From Rhizaria sp. SCN 62-66 (taxonomy: Eukaryota > Rhizaria, unplaced), in the NCBI GenBank assembly GCA_001724265.1, contig MEDY01000196.1, positions 1 to 53,833 on the forward strand: 53,833 nucleotides of DNA, in the 5' to 3' direction. Each line of letters begins with the position of its first letter. The stretch's first letter is position 1. The translations under genes were made by a program, and so were the position numbers. The notes beneath the pieces are model-generated. The model ran no database searches. It worked only from the letters and a program-made list of their open reading frames with translations, and had not been told where the DNA came from. Below, in pieces: positions 21,855 to 32,233 of the stretch.

Positions 21855-22706
21855 TTAGGCGATGAAGTACATGAAGTTGGGAAGCTTGAGGATCTCTCCA
21901 GTGTAGCCACCCGCGCAGTCGGACACCTGGTCGCCGATGCAGCCGATGATGTTGTACTTGGTGGAGAAGGTCTTGCGGTGCGCGGCCTTGTACACGGCGG
22001 CGGTGACGGCATCCTCCGCAGGCGTGCGAAGCACCAGCTCGTCAGCGGCGAGGCCGAACTTCTGCAGGTTGGTGAGCGTGGCCTCGCGCTCGGCCTCGTG
22101 GCGGCCCGTGATCATGATGATCTTGACCTTCTTGTCGACGAGCACGTTGTAAAAGGCCTGCGTGCCCGGGATCACGGGCGCGCGCGCCTCAAGCACCCAG
22201 GCCGCCCAGGCCGCCTTGTCGTACGCGAAGTCGGCGTTCTTGGTCGCCTCGTAGTTGTTCAGCAGCGTCTCGTCGATGTCGAACACCACGGCCGGGGGCA
22301 GCTCCGCCGCGACCGCGGCCGCCGCGTCGCCGGTCTCGGCGCCGACGAGGGCCGCGAGCTGCGCTGCCTTGAGCGCGACCTCGAGCTTCTTGGTATAAGG
22401 CACCGTGAGCGACTCGACGTGCTCATGGTACTTGCTCGACTCATAGTAGGCGACGACGTTGCGCTTGACGTCAGCCACGTTCTCGAGCCCCTCGGCGAAG
22501 GGGTCCGTGGGATTGGGCACGTGGTGGTCCGTGTTGGGGCGCGTGGCCACGTAGACGATGCCCGTGATGGCCATGATCGTGCCAAGCACGACCACGATCG
22601 AGAGCAGGATCGAGTTGCGTTTCGTGATCTTGATCAGGTTCGCGTTCGGGTCCACTTCGGGCACGGACGTGTTAATGTCCATGTTGTGGTAACTCTTGGT
22701 AGACAT
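21855..22706 (-). CDS. Membrane-anchored class-B-type acid phosphatase, HAD superfamily
   Basis: The single-exon protein of 283 residues has one hydrophobic helix at about 33-54, next to a Lys/Arg-rich cytosolic flank. This predicts a type II membrane protein with the catalytic domain outside the cytosol. The HAD motifs are clear: VFDIDETLLNNY with nucleophile Asp143 and acid/base Asp145; MITGR at 198-202; and GDQVSD at 258-263 for metal binding. The NNYEATKNADFAYDK and WAAWV...PVIPG segments follow the class B / vegetative-storage-protein family (acid phosphatase, Pfam Acid_phosphat_B), which hydrolyses phosphomonoesters. The substrate is unknown. It ends in TAA. The first ATG of the ORF is used and gives the expected anchor. 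Two Cys (256 and 264) in the C-terminal region could form a disulfide. Confidence 0.9.
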   Translation of the reverse strand: MSTKSYHNMDINTSVPEVDPNANLIKITKRNSILLSIVVVLGTIMAITGIVYVATRPNTDHHVPNPTDPFAEGLENVADVKRNVVAYYESSKYHEHVESLTVPYTKKLEVALKAAQLAALVGAETGDAAAAVAAELPPAVVFDIDETLLNNYEATKNADFAYDKAAWAAWVLEARAPVIPGTQAFYNVLVDKKVKIIMITGRHEAEREATLTNLQKFGLAADELVLRTPAEDAVTAAVYKAAHRKTFSTKYNIIGCIGDQVSDCAGGYTGEILKLPNFMYFIA

Positions 22707-23564
22707 GGAGACCCTCTGTTGGGTTGAGTGGTGGGCGAGAGCAACAGAAGGAACGACATGGAGCGACAGGGGTGAGTGTTAATTGCGATTCATGCGTTGA
22801 GAATTGAGTTTGAATGTGACATTTGTCTTTCAATGAAACAAAGAGAGATTTTGTTTCGAGTGTCATCTGTAGCAGAGAGAAACAGTGATAAAATAGTGCC
22901 TAACAGTCGTAAACAAAACAGTGGTGTGTGCCACCGAACATGTCGTGATGACAACACTCAAAAGCATGATGCCGAGCACAATATCACGACATGATGGACA
23001 AAAACGCACTTAACTAAGCACAAACACAGCAGCAAATGCATTCACACATGCGTGCTATCCCCATCAGCAAACATTCCGGCGCGGGCAGCTTGATAAACAC
23101 GAACGATGACGAGAGCGTCACAGCTGTGTTACGAAGGGAACGTATTATAGGATTCCAGCAGTTCACAATTCCACTTAAACGGCGTGCAATTACAGGGGAA
23201 TATACAAAACCACTAATTAAATACCATAACAAAGGTCCGATACCATTTGCACGCGGGCACATTGCGCTGGTGTGCTTTCGCTGAGAGCGAACATGCAGGC
23301 CTGTAGGTCCGTCGTCCTACGACGGACAACTTGGACAGGCTGGATTGATCGTTTCCTTTATAGAGCGCTACCACAGGGGGTACATCGTAAACCTTGCCAA
23401 TAACAGGGTGTATAGCGTTTTTATATGTTGAAGCATTTATTTTTAAATTCATTTTTTCACAGAAGCTCATATACCCCTCTCACGCCTCTCTTTGCACCCA
23501 TCGACGTCGCCTAAGCGCATCTACTCCACTCCAGCTTGGCCAAACCCCTCTCTGCACTGCTGAC
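22707..23564. other. Divergent intergenic region between the phosphatase and UFSP2
   Basis: AT-rich shared 5' region. It contains a strong two-tier hairpin at 23299-23340 (separate entry). An 82-codon plus-strand ORF at 23036-23284 is present but has no recognisable domain and mixed codon use, so it is not called. The last 80 bases before the UFSP2 ATG are C/T-rich. Confidence 0.5.
23299..23340. repeat. Two-tier inverted repeat (hairpin)
   Basis: The inner stem is GTCCGTCGT (23307-23315) with ACGACGGAC (23319-23327), a perfect 9-bp pairing with a CCT loop. The outer stem is GCCTGT (23299-23304) with ACAGGC (23335-23340). It lies about 225 bases upstream of the UFSP2 ATG, in an otherwise unstructured AT-rich spacer. 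It may be a structured leader element, a small RNA or a relic of a mobile element. The sequence alone does not decide. Confidence 0.55.
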
Positions 23565-26500
23565 ATGCCTCACTCCCCAGACGGCCCGCCCATGACGTCC
23601 ATTGTCGCCTCTGGCGAGCTGCTTCGCCAGCTGGCAAACACGGTCTCCGCGCGCCGCGTCTCCGGCCTGGCCGCCGAGCCCGCAATGGGGTACCTGCTGG
23701 GCACGCCCGACGCGGCCCTGCTCGCGGAGGACCCCGTGGAGGGCTACTCCTTCGTCGACGTGCCCTGCGCGCCGGGCGCGCTCGTTGCCAGCGGCGCGCT
23801 GATGCTGCCGCCCTCGGTGCGCGGCGGCGTGCACCTGCACTGCGGCCCCATCGGCTCGCTCGCATCCCTGCGCCTCGCCGCGCCCGACGGCGTGCCCTTC
23901 CTGGGCGTTCTCGTCATCGCGCCAGACGCGGCGGCCGCTGACCTGGCCGCGCCACCGCCCGCGGCCACCTTCGCCGCCTTTGCGCGCGCCGCCGTGCTCG
24001 ACTCGGCCGGCGCGCTGCCCTTCTGGCGCGAAAACCTCCGCGTGCTCCGCGGCAGCGGCGCCACCGAGGCCACCGCCGCCGCCGCCCCGCTTGTCGTCCT
24101 CGTCGCCATCCCCGCGCCCGCCGCGCTGCTCGGCCCCGCTTCTACCGCTGGCGCCGCTGATATTGCGGACAAGGACGGCGTGGTGCGCGTGGGCGTGGCG
24201 GGGCAGCGCGCGTTCGACCCCGCCTATCTGCGCGCATTCGTCCTCCACGGAGACTGCGACTGCACCGCTGACGATGACGCTGATGCTGATGACGAGGGCG
24301 AGGGCCAGGGTCTGGTGGTCGGCGACGACGACGACGGCGTGGTCCGCGCGCTTGCGCGTCCGCTGCGCGTCAAGCTCGGCACCAGCGACGTCGACACGTA
24401 CAGCAATAACGATAATGACAACGCCAACAAGAGCATCAACAGTGATCCCCTGACGAGTCGCCTGGATGTGTCACGCTTTGTCGCCTTTACGCGCACGCTC
24501 ACGCTGCGCATACCACCCTCGCTGTCGTCGGAACACATGGCGGCTTACCTTAAGTCGCAGCTCGACACAGCGCCCGCACTCACGTGCGTCTCCAGCAACA
24601 CGGACGACAATGATGACGATGACGACGAAGACGGCGAGGACAATGCTACGAATGAGAGCTCTCGTCACCGTACCACAGCCGCCGCGTGCGTGCTTACGTC
24701 TCCCACCGGCGTGTTCGAGCCTCTGCTGCTCCCGTCCCCGTCTCCGCCCACCGTCGACACGATCGCCGCCGCCGCCGCCGCTGCCGCTGCTGCTTCTGGT
24801 GGCAATGAGGCCAGCCCTCTGTTGACTGTGCCCGTGACCGTCGTCTCCCAGTCCGCCCCTGTGTCCGCGCCCCTGCCCCTCGTCCTCTCCGTCGACACCA
24901 ACGACGCCGACAAGAACGCCGCCGCCAAGAGTTCTGCCGCCGCAGCCGCCGCCTCGGCCGCCGCCGCGGCGCTCCCGGCCCCCGTGGCGCGGCCCTGCAC
25001 GGTGACGCTTGCGGCCGTCTGCGTCTTTTCACGCGCGGTGCATGGCGCGCTCACCGCGGACCGCGTCGCCGTCCGTCTCGCGTGCGCGCTCCGCGAACAG
25101 GCGCAGCTGCTTCTCTCGATGCTTGCCGCGCCCGCGCTGCTGGCCCACGAGACGGGGCTCTTCTCGCGCGGCGTCGGCGCTGATGCCTTCCCGGCCGCCG
25201 CGCTGACCACGCCCGCGCTCGCCGCCGCCGCCGCGCCGCCGCTGTCGGCCGCCGCGGCCGCCGCGGCCGCCGACGCCGCCGCCGCCCTGTCCGGCGCCAG
25301 CGGTGGTGCCAGTGCGGGCACCGGCGAGGTGAGCGCGGAGGTGCGCCGGCTGATGCAGCGGCTGCAGCGCTGGGTGAGCCCCTTCCCGCTGGCGCTGCCC
25401 GCTGAGGCCCGGGCCGCGTTCTCCGCCGCCGAAGCTGCGTACCCGTCGTACCTGCTCCCCGTGGCCTACACATTCACACAGCTCCCCGCCCCAGGCTCTG
25501 TCTCGAGCGCAACTAGCGGCAACAGCAGCGGCAGCACCAGCACGGCTGTGAACAGGAGTGCGTCGCTGTGGGCGTTCGCGCCCCTCGTCGCACTGCCGCA
25601 CTTCGACCTCGCACTGCCGGCCGACGCGTCCGCCTCGTCCGCCGCGGCGGGGGGCAGCAATACGGACCCCGTGTTCTCCCCGCTCGCCGCGGCGACGGCG
25701 CGCGCCCTCCGCGCGGCGGCCACCGACGCAGTGGCGCTCGCGCTCGCGCGCGGACGGCCCGTCGCGGACTCGCTGACTCCGCTCCCGCTGCCCGCGGCCG
25801 CGGCGGCCATCAAGACCCACGCGATGCCGTCCCCCGGCGCCGATGTAGGGGCCCTGTTGCCGCCGCGCGCGTTGGCCGCGGCGCGCACCGAGCAGCTGCG
25901 CGCCGCGCTGGCGTGGCGGCTGGGCACCGAGACCGCCTGCGGGACCTCCGCCGTGCCCATCGCCGCGCCTGTCGCAACTACGATGTAGAGTGGCTTCGGG
26001 GCGAACCACGGCTTCGGCTTCAGCTTCGGCGGCGCGGGCGAGAGTGCCATCGGGGCGGGCGCGGGCGGGCGGCTGGTCAACGTGCATCTGTCCGTGCCCA
26101 CGGTTACTTTCGCGCAGAAGACAAACGCCAGCAGCAGTAGCAGCAGCAGGAAGAGCTCCGCCAGTACCAACGACGACGGCTTCGGCTTCAACGATCTCGA
26201 CGGCGACGACGGCGCTAACGACGGCGACTCGACTCCCTCTGCTGCGAGCGGCGCTGTGATTGTCGCGCAGGTGTCGGGGCTGAGCGAGTACTGCCATTAC
26301 GGCCAAGACGGGCTCGCGGACAAGGGATGGGGCTGCGCCTACCGCGTCCTGCAGACGATCCTGACGTGGTACCGGCTGCAGGGCTTCCTCTCCGAGCGCG
26401 CGCACCCGCACCTGGCGGGCCGCGGCGGCTCCTTTGCGGGCGTGCCGTCGCACCGCGCGCTGCAGAGCGCGCTGGTGGCCGCGGGCGACAAGCCCGCCTC

Positions 26501-26888
26501 GATCCGAGGCTCACAGCAGTGGATCGGCAGCGTCGAGCTGGCCGTCGCGCTCGCCGCGCTCTATGGGCTCCGCAGCCGCGTGCTGCCATGCGCCTCGGGC
26601 GCCGCCGTGCGCGCCGCCGCGCCGGCGCTTGTGGAGCACTTCGCGACGCAGGGCACGCCCGTCATGGTCGGCGGCGGCGCACTCGCTCTCTGCGTGCTGG
26701 GCGTCGCCGTGCACCGCGCCTCCGGCGACGTGCGCTATCTCGTGCTGGACCCGCACTACACAGGCGCCGACGCCGTGGAGCCGGTCATTAAGGGCGGGTG
26801 GTGCCGCTGGCGCGGGGCCGAGACCTGGAGCGAAGGGGACTTCTATAACATTCTGCTGCCCCAGCGTCCACGCGCGTTGCAGCTCTAA
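23565..26888 (+). CDS. UFSP2: UFM1-specific protease 2, with one in-frame UAG
   Basis: UFSP2 is a cysteine protease that matures the ubiquitin-like modifier UFM1 and removes it from substrates, mainly at the endoplasmic reticulum. The 1107-residue frame crosses a single TAG at residue 808 and ends in TAA. The peptidase C78 domain lies after the TAG. The catalytic Cys924 is in GWGCAYR, with a Tyr (912) twelve residues before it, as in characterised UfSP2. Asp1062 and His1064 are in LDPHYTG, followed by GGWCRWRG. The N-terminal part has an MPN-like beginning (GYLLGTPDAAL) and large inserts of Ala, Asp/Asn and Ser. The family is usually about 450-600 residues, so this one is about twice as long. 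The start is the ATG at 23565; another lies nine codons later. Standard-code annotation would lose the protease domain. Confidence 0.93.
25986..25988 (+). other. In-frame UAG codon (residue 808 of UFSP2)
   Basis: Context is VATTM-TAG-SGFGANHG. The same frame continues into the whole peptidase C78 domain, so the codon must be decoded for an active protease. Confidence 0.92.
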
Positions 26889-27499
26889 GGAATCTGTCAA
26901 CTCTTTTTTCATACTCGTGGTGAATGGCTGTTAGTTCTATTGTTTAAAGCTCTACATTGTTTATTGAACATGCAAATGAGTCGAGATATTGAAATGTGCC
27001 AGGTGCAGCGTTTCACACGTACATGTAAATGGAAATACAAAAGTTCAGGTTGCATTTCCAAGCAGCATAGTAACACTGTAACATTGTGACGAGTAACGAC
27101 GTCTTTATCTTTCATAAGATGAGTGAGAAGACTTAAAAATTTGTATTTTATAGGTTTATATTTACTAAAATAATAATGTTGTTTGGAATTGCAGTCTATT
27201 TCACCGTTTTTGAGTTGCTTTTATTTAGTTGTCACCACACATCGCTCATGCAAGTTGTTTGTGGTCGGCAAATTGGCGCCTCCTCAATCGAGATATGTCC
27301 TTCGTTCTAGTCAGGATTTCGCACTGGTTTGATCGTAAAACAAGAAAATTCGATGTGTTAGAGAAATCTAATACAGCGTTATACGAATTTAGTTTAAATA
27401 TACTGAAAAATTTCTATAATTTCAGTGGAATCTAACTGAAATGCAATCGCCCTTTTCCTTCTTGCTTCGGAAAGGTATCAAGCCTATCAGCGCTTGTTC
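26889..27499. other. Spacer between UFSP2 and the RG-rich gene
   Basis: AT-rich non-coding DNA carrying the UFSP2 3' end and the leader of the next plus-strand gene. No RNA gene or convincing motif was seen. Confidence 0.5.
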
Positions 27500-29188
27500 A
27501 TGCCTCGCCCGGCCTCCAAGCAACAGGCAGACTCTTCCCTGGCACGAAAAAGCCCAGCTCGGAAGTCGCGCCCGACTGCGTTTTCCCGCGACAACATCTC
27601 CTCTTCCTCAGAGTCCGGCGACGACTCCGAGCTTGAGGTGGTGAGCGTTGTCTCCGTTTCCAACTCGCCATCTCTCGCCCCCAATTCACCCGACGCTGGC
27701 CCCACAGCCAAGCGTGCTCGCACCGCACGGCCTAGCAAGCTTGACCTCAGCGCGCCGCACGAGGGCAGCGCCCGCGCTGGCGCTTCCTCCAGCGACAACG
27801 ATGACTAGAACGACGACGTCGCGCTCAAGTCTCACAGCTCCAGCTCAAAGGATGCCGCTGCTGCCGCTGCCGCTGCCGCCGGTGCTGACGGTAGCGGTAG
27901 CGGTGCTACGTCTGGCCGCGGCGGCCGCGGGCGCCCATCAGGGCGCGGCGGCAGCAGCGGGGCGGTCTCGCGCGGCCGAGCTGACTTCGCCGACACGGGC
28001 GCTATCGCCGGTGGTGGCGACTTGGACAGCGGGCGCGGGCGCGTGCGCGGGCGTGGGCGTGGCCGCGGCCGTGGTGCCAGCACCGGCGTGACACGCGGTG
28101 CGAGCGTCTCAACCCGCGGTGGCGGCGCGGTCGGCCGCGGCGGCCGTGGCAGAGGCAGAGGCCGCGGCCGCGGAGCCAGTGCCAGTGCCAGCGCTGGCGT
28201 GAGCGCCCGGAGCAAGAGAACCTCCACCGCGAGAGCCAGTAGCAGCGACGACGGCGGCGACGGTGGCGACGAGAGCGACGCGGACGACTTTGGCGATGAC
28301 GACGCGCCGGTCGTGGACGCTTCCTCCGGCTCTGGCTCTGGCTCTGGCTCCGGCGGGAGCCCCTCAGAGAGAGATGATGAAAATGAGGCCGTCGCCGTTG
28401 TCGAGACCCCCGTTGTGAAGCGCCGTGGCCGCCCTCCGGGGAGCGGCTCTAAGAGCAAGGGCAGCGGCCAGGCGCCTGCTGCGGGCACTCCTGCCTCCAT
28501 CGCTTCCAAGAACGGCGCCAGCGCGGCCGCGGGCGCGCCAAGAGGCGCCGCGCAGTCCGACTCGCTCATCGCGGCGGCGCAGCACGCGCGCGCGCTGCTG
28601 GCGGCCTCCCGCGACGGGCCCGGCAATCAGCGCGCGTCGGCGGCGGCCGAGGCGGTTTTCGTGCGCGCCACCAGAGAGGCCGCTGTCCGGCGCGAGCAGA
28701 TGCCCGTCGGCGCAGGCCGCCATACCTTCTGCCTCATCTCGAGCGCGCCCGCGGCCGTGCTCGCGGCCGACGCCGCCGCGATGGCCGCGCAGCTCGCGCG
28801 CGCCACCAAGGCCGCCGGCGAGGCCGCCGCGGCCGCGGCTGCGGCTACTGCCGTCGTCGCGGCGGCCGAGCGAGTGCGCGCTCCGGGCGGCAGGGGAGGC
28901 ACGGGCGCGCTTGAAAGCGACCCGGACCTGGTCCGCGTCAGGGACAGGGCTGCGGCGGCCGTGGCGGCCGCGGTCAAAGCGCAGGCGGGTGTGACGACTG
29001 CGGTGCGCGGCCTGGCCGCGGCCGGCGATCGCGGTGCGTGTGCCAGCTGCGGCGCCGAGACCAGCTACGTGTGCCGTGTCTGCTCGCTGATGGTCAGGCG
29101 GCCCGTGCCGTACTGCCTCTTGGGCGCGCAGGGTTGCTGCGCGACCGCGCACCAGATCCACTGCTTCTTGCTTGGTCTCGACGGCTGA
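27500..29188 (+). CDS. RG-rich protein with C-terminal Cys/His cluster; one in-frame UAG
   Basis: The frame begins at the ATG at 27500, crosses TAG at residue 103, and ends in TGA after 562 residues. Residues 1-100 are Ser/Arg/Lys-rich and look like a disordered, possibly nuclear, segment. Residues about 130-240 are RG/GRGRG-rich, typical of RNA-binding regions, and an acidic patch follows. Residues about 345-500 are Ala-rich helices. The last 55 residues carry a cluster, CASCG, YVCRVC, YCLLG, GCC, H and HC, whose C-x2-C...C-x2-C...C...H spacing suggests a zinc-binding module. It is vaguely like the zinc finger at the C-terminus of piggyBac-type transposases, but no transposase core is present. 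I do not recognise the family. A role in RNA or chromatin is inference from composition. Confidence 0.7.
27806..27808 (+). other. In-frame UAG codon (residue 103 of the RG-rich protein)
   Basis: Context is SDNDD-TAG-NDDVALK, inside a continuous Asp/Asn-rich segment. The frame stays open to the TGA at 29186-29188. Confidence 0.88.
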
Positions 29189-29340
29189 ATACCGCATTGC
29201 GCAACATAGCACGCTGATATGGACAGATAGCCAGTGGAGGCGAGCCGTCTCAGGGCCAGCCATGACTGCTACATATTTCATTGTTTAATTAATTTCTGAA
29301 TACAATAGGACGATTTACATTCGTAAAATCGATATGCTTT

Positions 29341-29354
29341 ATGATTGCAATCAT
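29341..29354. repeat. 14-bp perfect palindrome in a convergent 3' spacer
   Basis: ATGATTGCAATCAT is self-complementary. It lies between the 3' ends of the RG-rich gene and the acyl-CoA synthetase gene. A near-perfect hairpin (GATTTAC/GTAAAATC) lies just upstream at about 29311-29330. Both may relate to 3'-end formation; this is not shown. Confidence 0.4.
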
Positions 29355-29451
29355 TAATTGGTTCACATAATTTGGATATATCCTACTAGATAAAGATTGA
29401 GAACATTCACTTTTTTCGCACATTGTTGCGCGTACAAGTCCGTCGCACTAG

Positions 29452-31716
29452 TTACAGAGAAGGCTCCGAGTCTTGCACGAGCGCCTTGGCTCGCTCAAAC
29501 TTGGCCCTCTCCATCTCGCGCAGCTCCTTGCGCACGACTTTGCCCGTGGTCGTCATTGGCAGCGCCTCGATGAACTCAATGTGGCGCGGGAACTGATGCT
29601 GCGCCAACCGCGCGCGCACGAACTGCTGCAGCTCCGCGCGCAGTTCCTGCTTGCTTACGGCCGCGAACGCGGGCGCCAGCACAATGAAGGCCTTGACAGC
29701 CTCGCCGCGGATCTCGTCGGGCACGCCCACAACGGCAGCGTTGCCCACGGCAGGGTGCCGCAGCAGACAGCCCTCGATCTCGCTGGGCCCGATGCGGTAC
29801 CCTGCGGACTTGATCACGTCGTCGTTGCGCCCCACGTACCAGAAGTACCCGTCCCCATCGCGCCGCGCGAGGTCGCCCGTGAGCAGGTACCCGTTCTGGA
29901 CCTTCTCGCGCGTCGCCACGGGGTTGTTGAGGTACTCGAGGAACGCGACAGGGTGCGGCACGCGCACGCCGATGTTGCCGACGGCGCCCGAGGGCAGCGG
30001 CTGGCCCTGGTCGTCCACGATGTCGACCACGTGGCCGGGGATCGCGCGGCCCATCGAGCCCGGCCTTACTTCCGGGGAGAGCGACAGGTGAGGCTTTCCA
30101 TCTGCCGACACAGACACACCTTGCGATTTGCCATTGTTCAGGTTCGAGCAGTTGCCGATGACAAGGTTGCACTCGGTCTGCCCGTAGAACTCGTTCACGG
30201 TGACGCCGAGCGCCTCGACGCCCCACTGCAGCACGGCCTCGCCCAGCGTCTCGCCGCCCGACCCCACGGAGCGCAGCGCGAAGCGCCAGCGCTGCTGCGG
30301 GTTGGGCACCGCGCGCATCATCTTGAGCGCCGTGGGCGGCATAAACGCGTTGCGCACACGGTACTTCTCCAGCACCGCGAACGCCGCCTCGGGGTCGAAC
30401 TTGCGGAAGCGCTTGGCGACTACTGGCACGCCGTGATGCAGTGACGGCAGCAACACATCCAGCAGCCCGCCGATCCAGGCCCAGTCCGCGGGCGTCCAGA
30501 ACACGTCCTGCGGCTGCGGGAAGAGGTTCTGCGGAAACTCGACGCCCGGGAGGTGGCCTAGAAGCACGCGGTGCGCGTGCAGCGCGCCTTTGGGTGGGCC
30601 CGTCGTGCCAGAGGTGTAGATCACCAGCGCGGGGTCGTCCGCGCGCGTCGCCACGGGCGTAAACGAACGAGACGCGGGCGCAAGCAGCGAGCTTAGCGAC
30701 AACACCTCCAGCGGCTGCGGCGGCAGAGAGTCGAGTTCCGAGGGGGAGCGAGCCCCGCTGTCACCAGCGCTCGAGCTGCTGTTGAGCGCAGAGCTCGAGC
30801 TGCTGCTGCTGCTGCTGCTAAATGGGGGCGGCGGGGGCGGGTTGGCCGGCGTGAACGCAGACAGCGGCGCCGAGGAGATGACGTGGCGCAGCGCAGGCAG
30901 GCCCGCCGCCGTGCCCGTCGCACTAGAGCTGTTCGCGAGCGCAACGACCTCGTCCAGCTTGCCGGGCTCTGCAAACACTGCGACAGCGCCCGAGTCGCGC
31001 AGCCGGTAGTGCAGCGCGTCGGGGCCGAAGAGCACGAACAGCGGCACGGCCACGGCGCCGGCCTTATAGATGGCCGTGTGTATGATCGCGGCCTCGGGGG
31101 ACTGCGAGCACACCAGCGCGATGCGGTCGCCGCGCTTGACGCCGAGGCGGTGCACGAGCGCGTTCGCAAGCTGGTTCGACTTCTCGATGAGGTGGCCAAA
31201 GGTCATGGTAAACTCAAGCCCCAGCTCGTCGGAGTAGAGCACGGCGGGCGCGTCCCACTTGTCGGCCGCGTGCTTGTCGCTGATGTCTGCGCCCATGTTG
31301 TACATCGCAGGCGTGGGCATCGTGAACCCGGCGCACAGCGCGGCGTAGGACGGCGCCGACGCGGGCAGCATGCGGGACCGCGCGGGGTCGACGTAGGGGT
31401 TCGCGACCGAGGGGATGAGCAGACGGCGGCGCTGCTCCTGCTCCGGGGAAGTCACGGCCGGGGCAGCGTTGTCGGCGCAGTAGGCATTATTAGAATCGGC
31501 GGCGGGCGGCTTGGACACAGTAGAAGTGCTGAACGGGGAGCAAAGAGCGAGTGGTGAGATCAAATCACACAGACATAAGGTACCACTTGAAGCGAGAGCA
31601 AACGACCGAACACCAACGCTGGCAGTGTCAGCCGCTTTTGCAGTGACGGCGACAGTTCGAGAAACAACCGCGGCTGAGGAACGGGAAACGAGGTTGCGGC
31701 AGACAGAAGAAAGCAT
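29452..31716 (-). CDS. AMP-forming acyl-CoA synthetase (acetate/medium-chain type), probably mitochondrial
   Basis: The enzyme joins a carboxylic acid to CoA through an acyl-AMP intermediate. The 754-residue protein has the ANL-superfamily motifs in order. These are the P-loop YTSGTTGPPKG (about 365-377), FYGQTECN, and TGDLARRDGDGYFWYVGRNDD with GYRIGPSEIE (about 610-645). TTTGKVVRKELRE carries the catalytic Lys near the C-terminus. The first 45 residues are rich in Ser, Arg, Ala and Val without acids, which is a good mitochondrial presequence. The SGGETLGE and PADWAWIGG segments point to the acetate/ACSM-like group rather than long-chain synthetases. The exact acid substrate is undetermined. 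A Ser-rich insert (about 295-330) interrupts the N-terminal domain. A 55-nt GT...AG stretch at about 31529-31583 resembles an intron, but removing it breaks the frame, so it is kept as coding. It ends in TAA. Confidence 0.9.
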   Translation of the reverse strand: MLSSVCRNLVSRSSAAVVSRTVAVTAKAADTASVGVRSFALASSGTLCLCDLISPLALCSPFSTSTVSKPPAADSNNAYCADNAAPAVTSPEQEQRRRLLIPSVANPYVDPARSRMLPASAPSYAALCAGFTMPTPAMYNMGADISDKHAADKWDAPAVLYSDELGLEFTMTFGHLIEKSNQLANALVHRLGVKRGDRIALVCSQSPEAAIIHTAIYKAGAVAVPLFVLFGPDALHYRLRDSGAVAVFAEPGKLDEVVALANSSSATGTAAGLPALRHVISSAPLSAFTPANPPPPPPFSSSSSSSSSSALNSSSSAGDSGARSPSELDSLPPQPLEVLSLSSLLAPASRSFTPVATRADDPALVIYTSGTTGPPKGALHAHRVLLGHLPGVEFPQNLFPQPQDVFWTPADWAWIGGLLDVLLPSLHHGVPVVAKRFRKFDPEAAFAVLEKYRVRNAFMPPTALKMMRAVPNPQQRWRFALRSVGSGGETLGEAVLQWGVEALGVTVNEFYGQTECNLVIGNCSNLNNGKSQGVSVSADGKPHLSLSPEVRPGSMGRAIPGHVVDIVDDQGQPLPSGAVGNIGVRVPHPVAFLEYLNNPVATREKVQNGYLLTGDLARRDGDGYFWYVGRNDDVIKSAGYRIGPSEIEGCLLRHPAVGNAAVVGVPDEIRGEAVKAFIVLAPAFAAVSKQELRAELQQFVRARLAQHQFPRHIEFIEALPMTTTGKVVRKELREMERAKFERAKALVQDSEPSL

Positions 31717-32233
31717 TTGCGTCTTTCAGTCTGCGCAGTGTGCAATAAATACACAAATTATTGCTTGGGTTTGTGTGCTGACTTTGTTTAGAGTCGAGTG
31801 GAGTGCACGGAGAAGGAGAGAAAGGAGGCAAGAAAGATATGATGAAATAAGACTGATGAGAAGAGTTCGAAGACCTCGGCACGTCTCATCAGAAGAGCTA
31901 TGAAAGTATTATGAAAAAATCTACATACATATTCATCTGTTATATATGAACAAAATCAAGAATCCCCATTGTGACGACTCTGAGCCAAGATCTCCTTGAT
32001 TCCAATGTTGAGAGCAGTTAGGGGTAATCGGACTTCGTGCACGCGCTGCAGTGTAACATGTGGCTGTACAAAAAATACCGGGGTACCTGACTTGAAAGAA
32101 AGTATGATTGAAGTAGTCTTTATCGAAAGTCAAATAAGACAGTAGTCTAAGTACATAAAACAGTCAGATGAGTCATTTGTAGTCAGTATTGGTTCGATTT
32201 CAGACAGCAAAAAGGCGTGATTTCAGTGCTGTG
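31717..32233. other. Spacer upstream of the acyl-CoA synthetase gene
   Basis: It contains the leader of the acyl-CoA synthetase gene (minus strand) and the 3' flank of the next minus-strand gene. It is AT-rich in the middle. No feature could be supported. Confidence 0.45.

Noticed and set aside
23036-23284. An 82-codon plus-strand ORF in the UFSP2 upstream spacer
   Set aside because: Its codon use is unlike the GC-biased genes here and it has no domain. An equally long minus-strand ORF overlaps it. It may be chance or a decayed fragment.
31529-31583. An intron-like GT...CAG stretch in the acyl-CoA synthetase presequence
   Set aside because: It is 55 nt, so removing it shifts the frame away from a good mitochondrial presequence. 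The unspliced frame is open throughout.
32188-32210. tRNA-like GGTTCGATTTC near the T-loop consensus
   Set aside because: No pairing T stem, acceptor stem or anticodon arm could be formed around it. The same holds for TTCAAAT at about 50178 and TTCAATC at about 37665.
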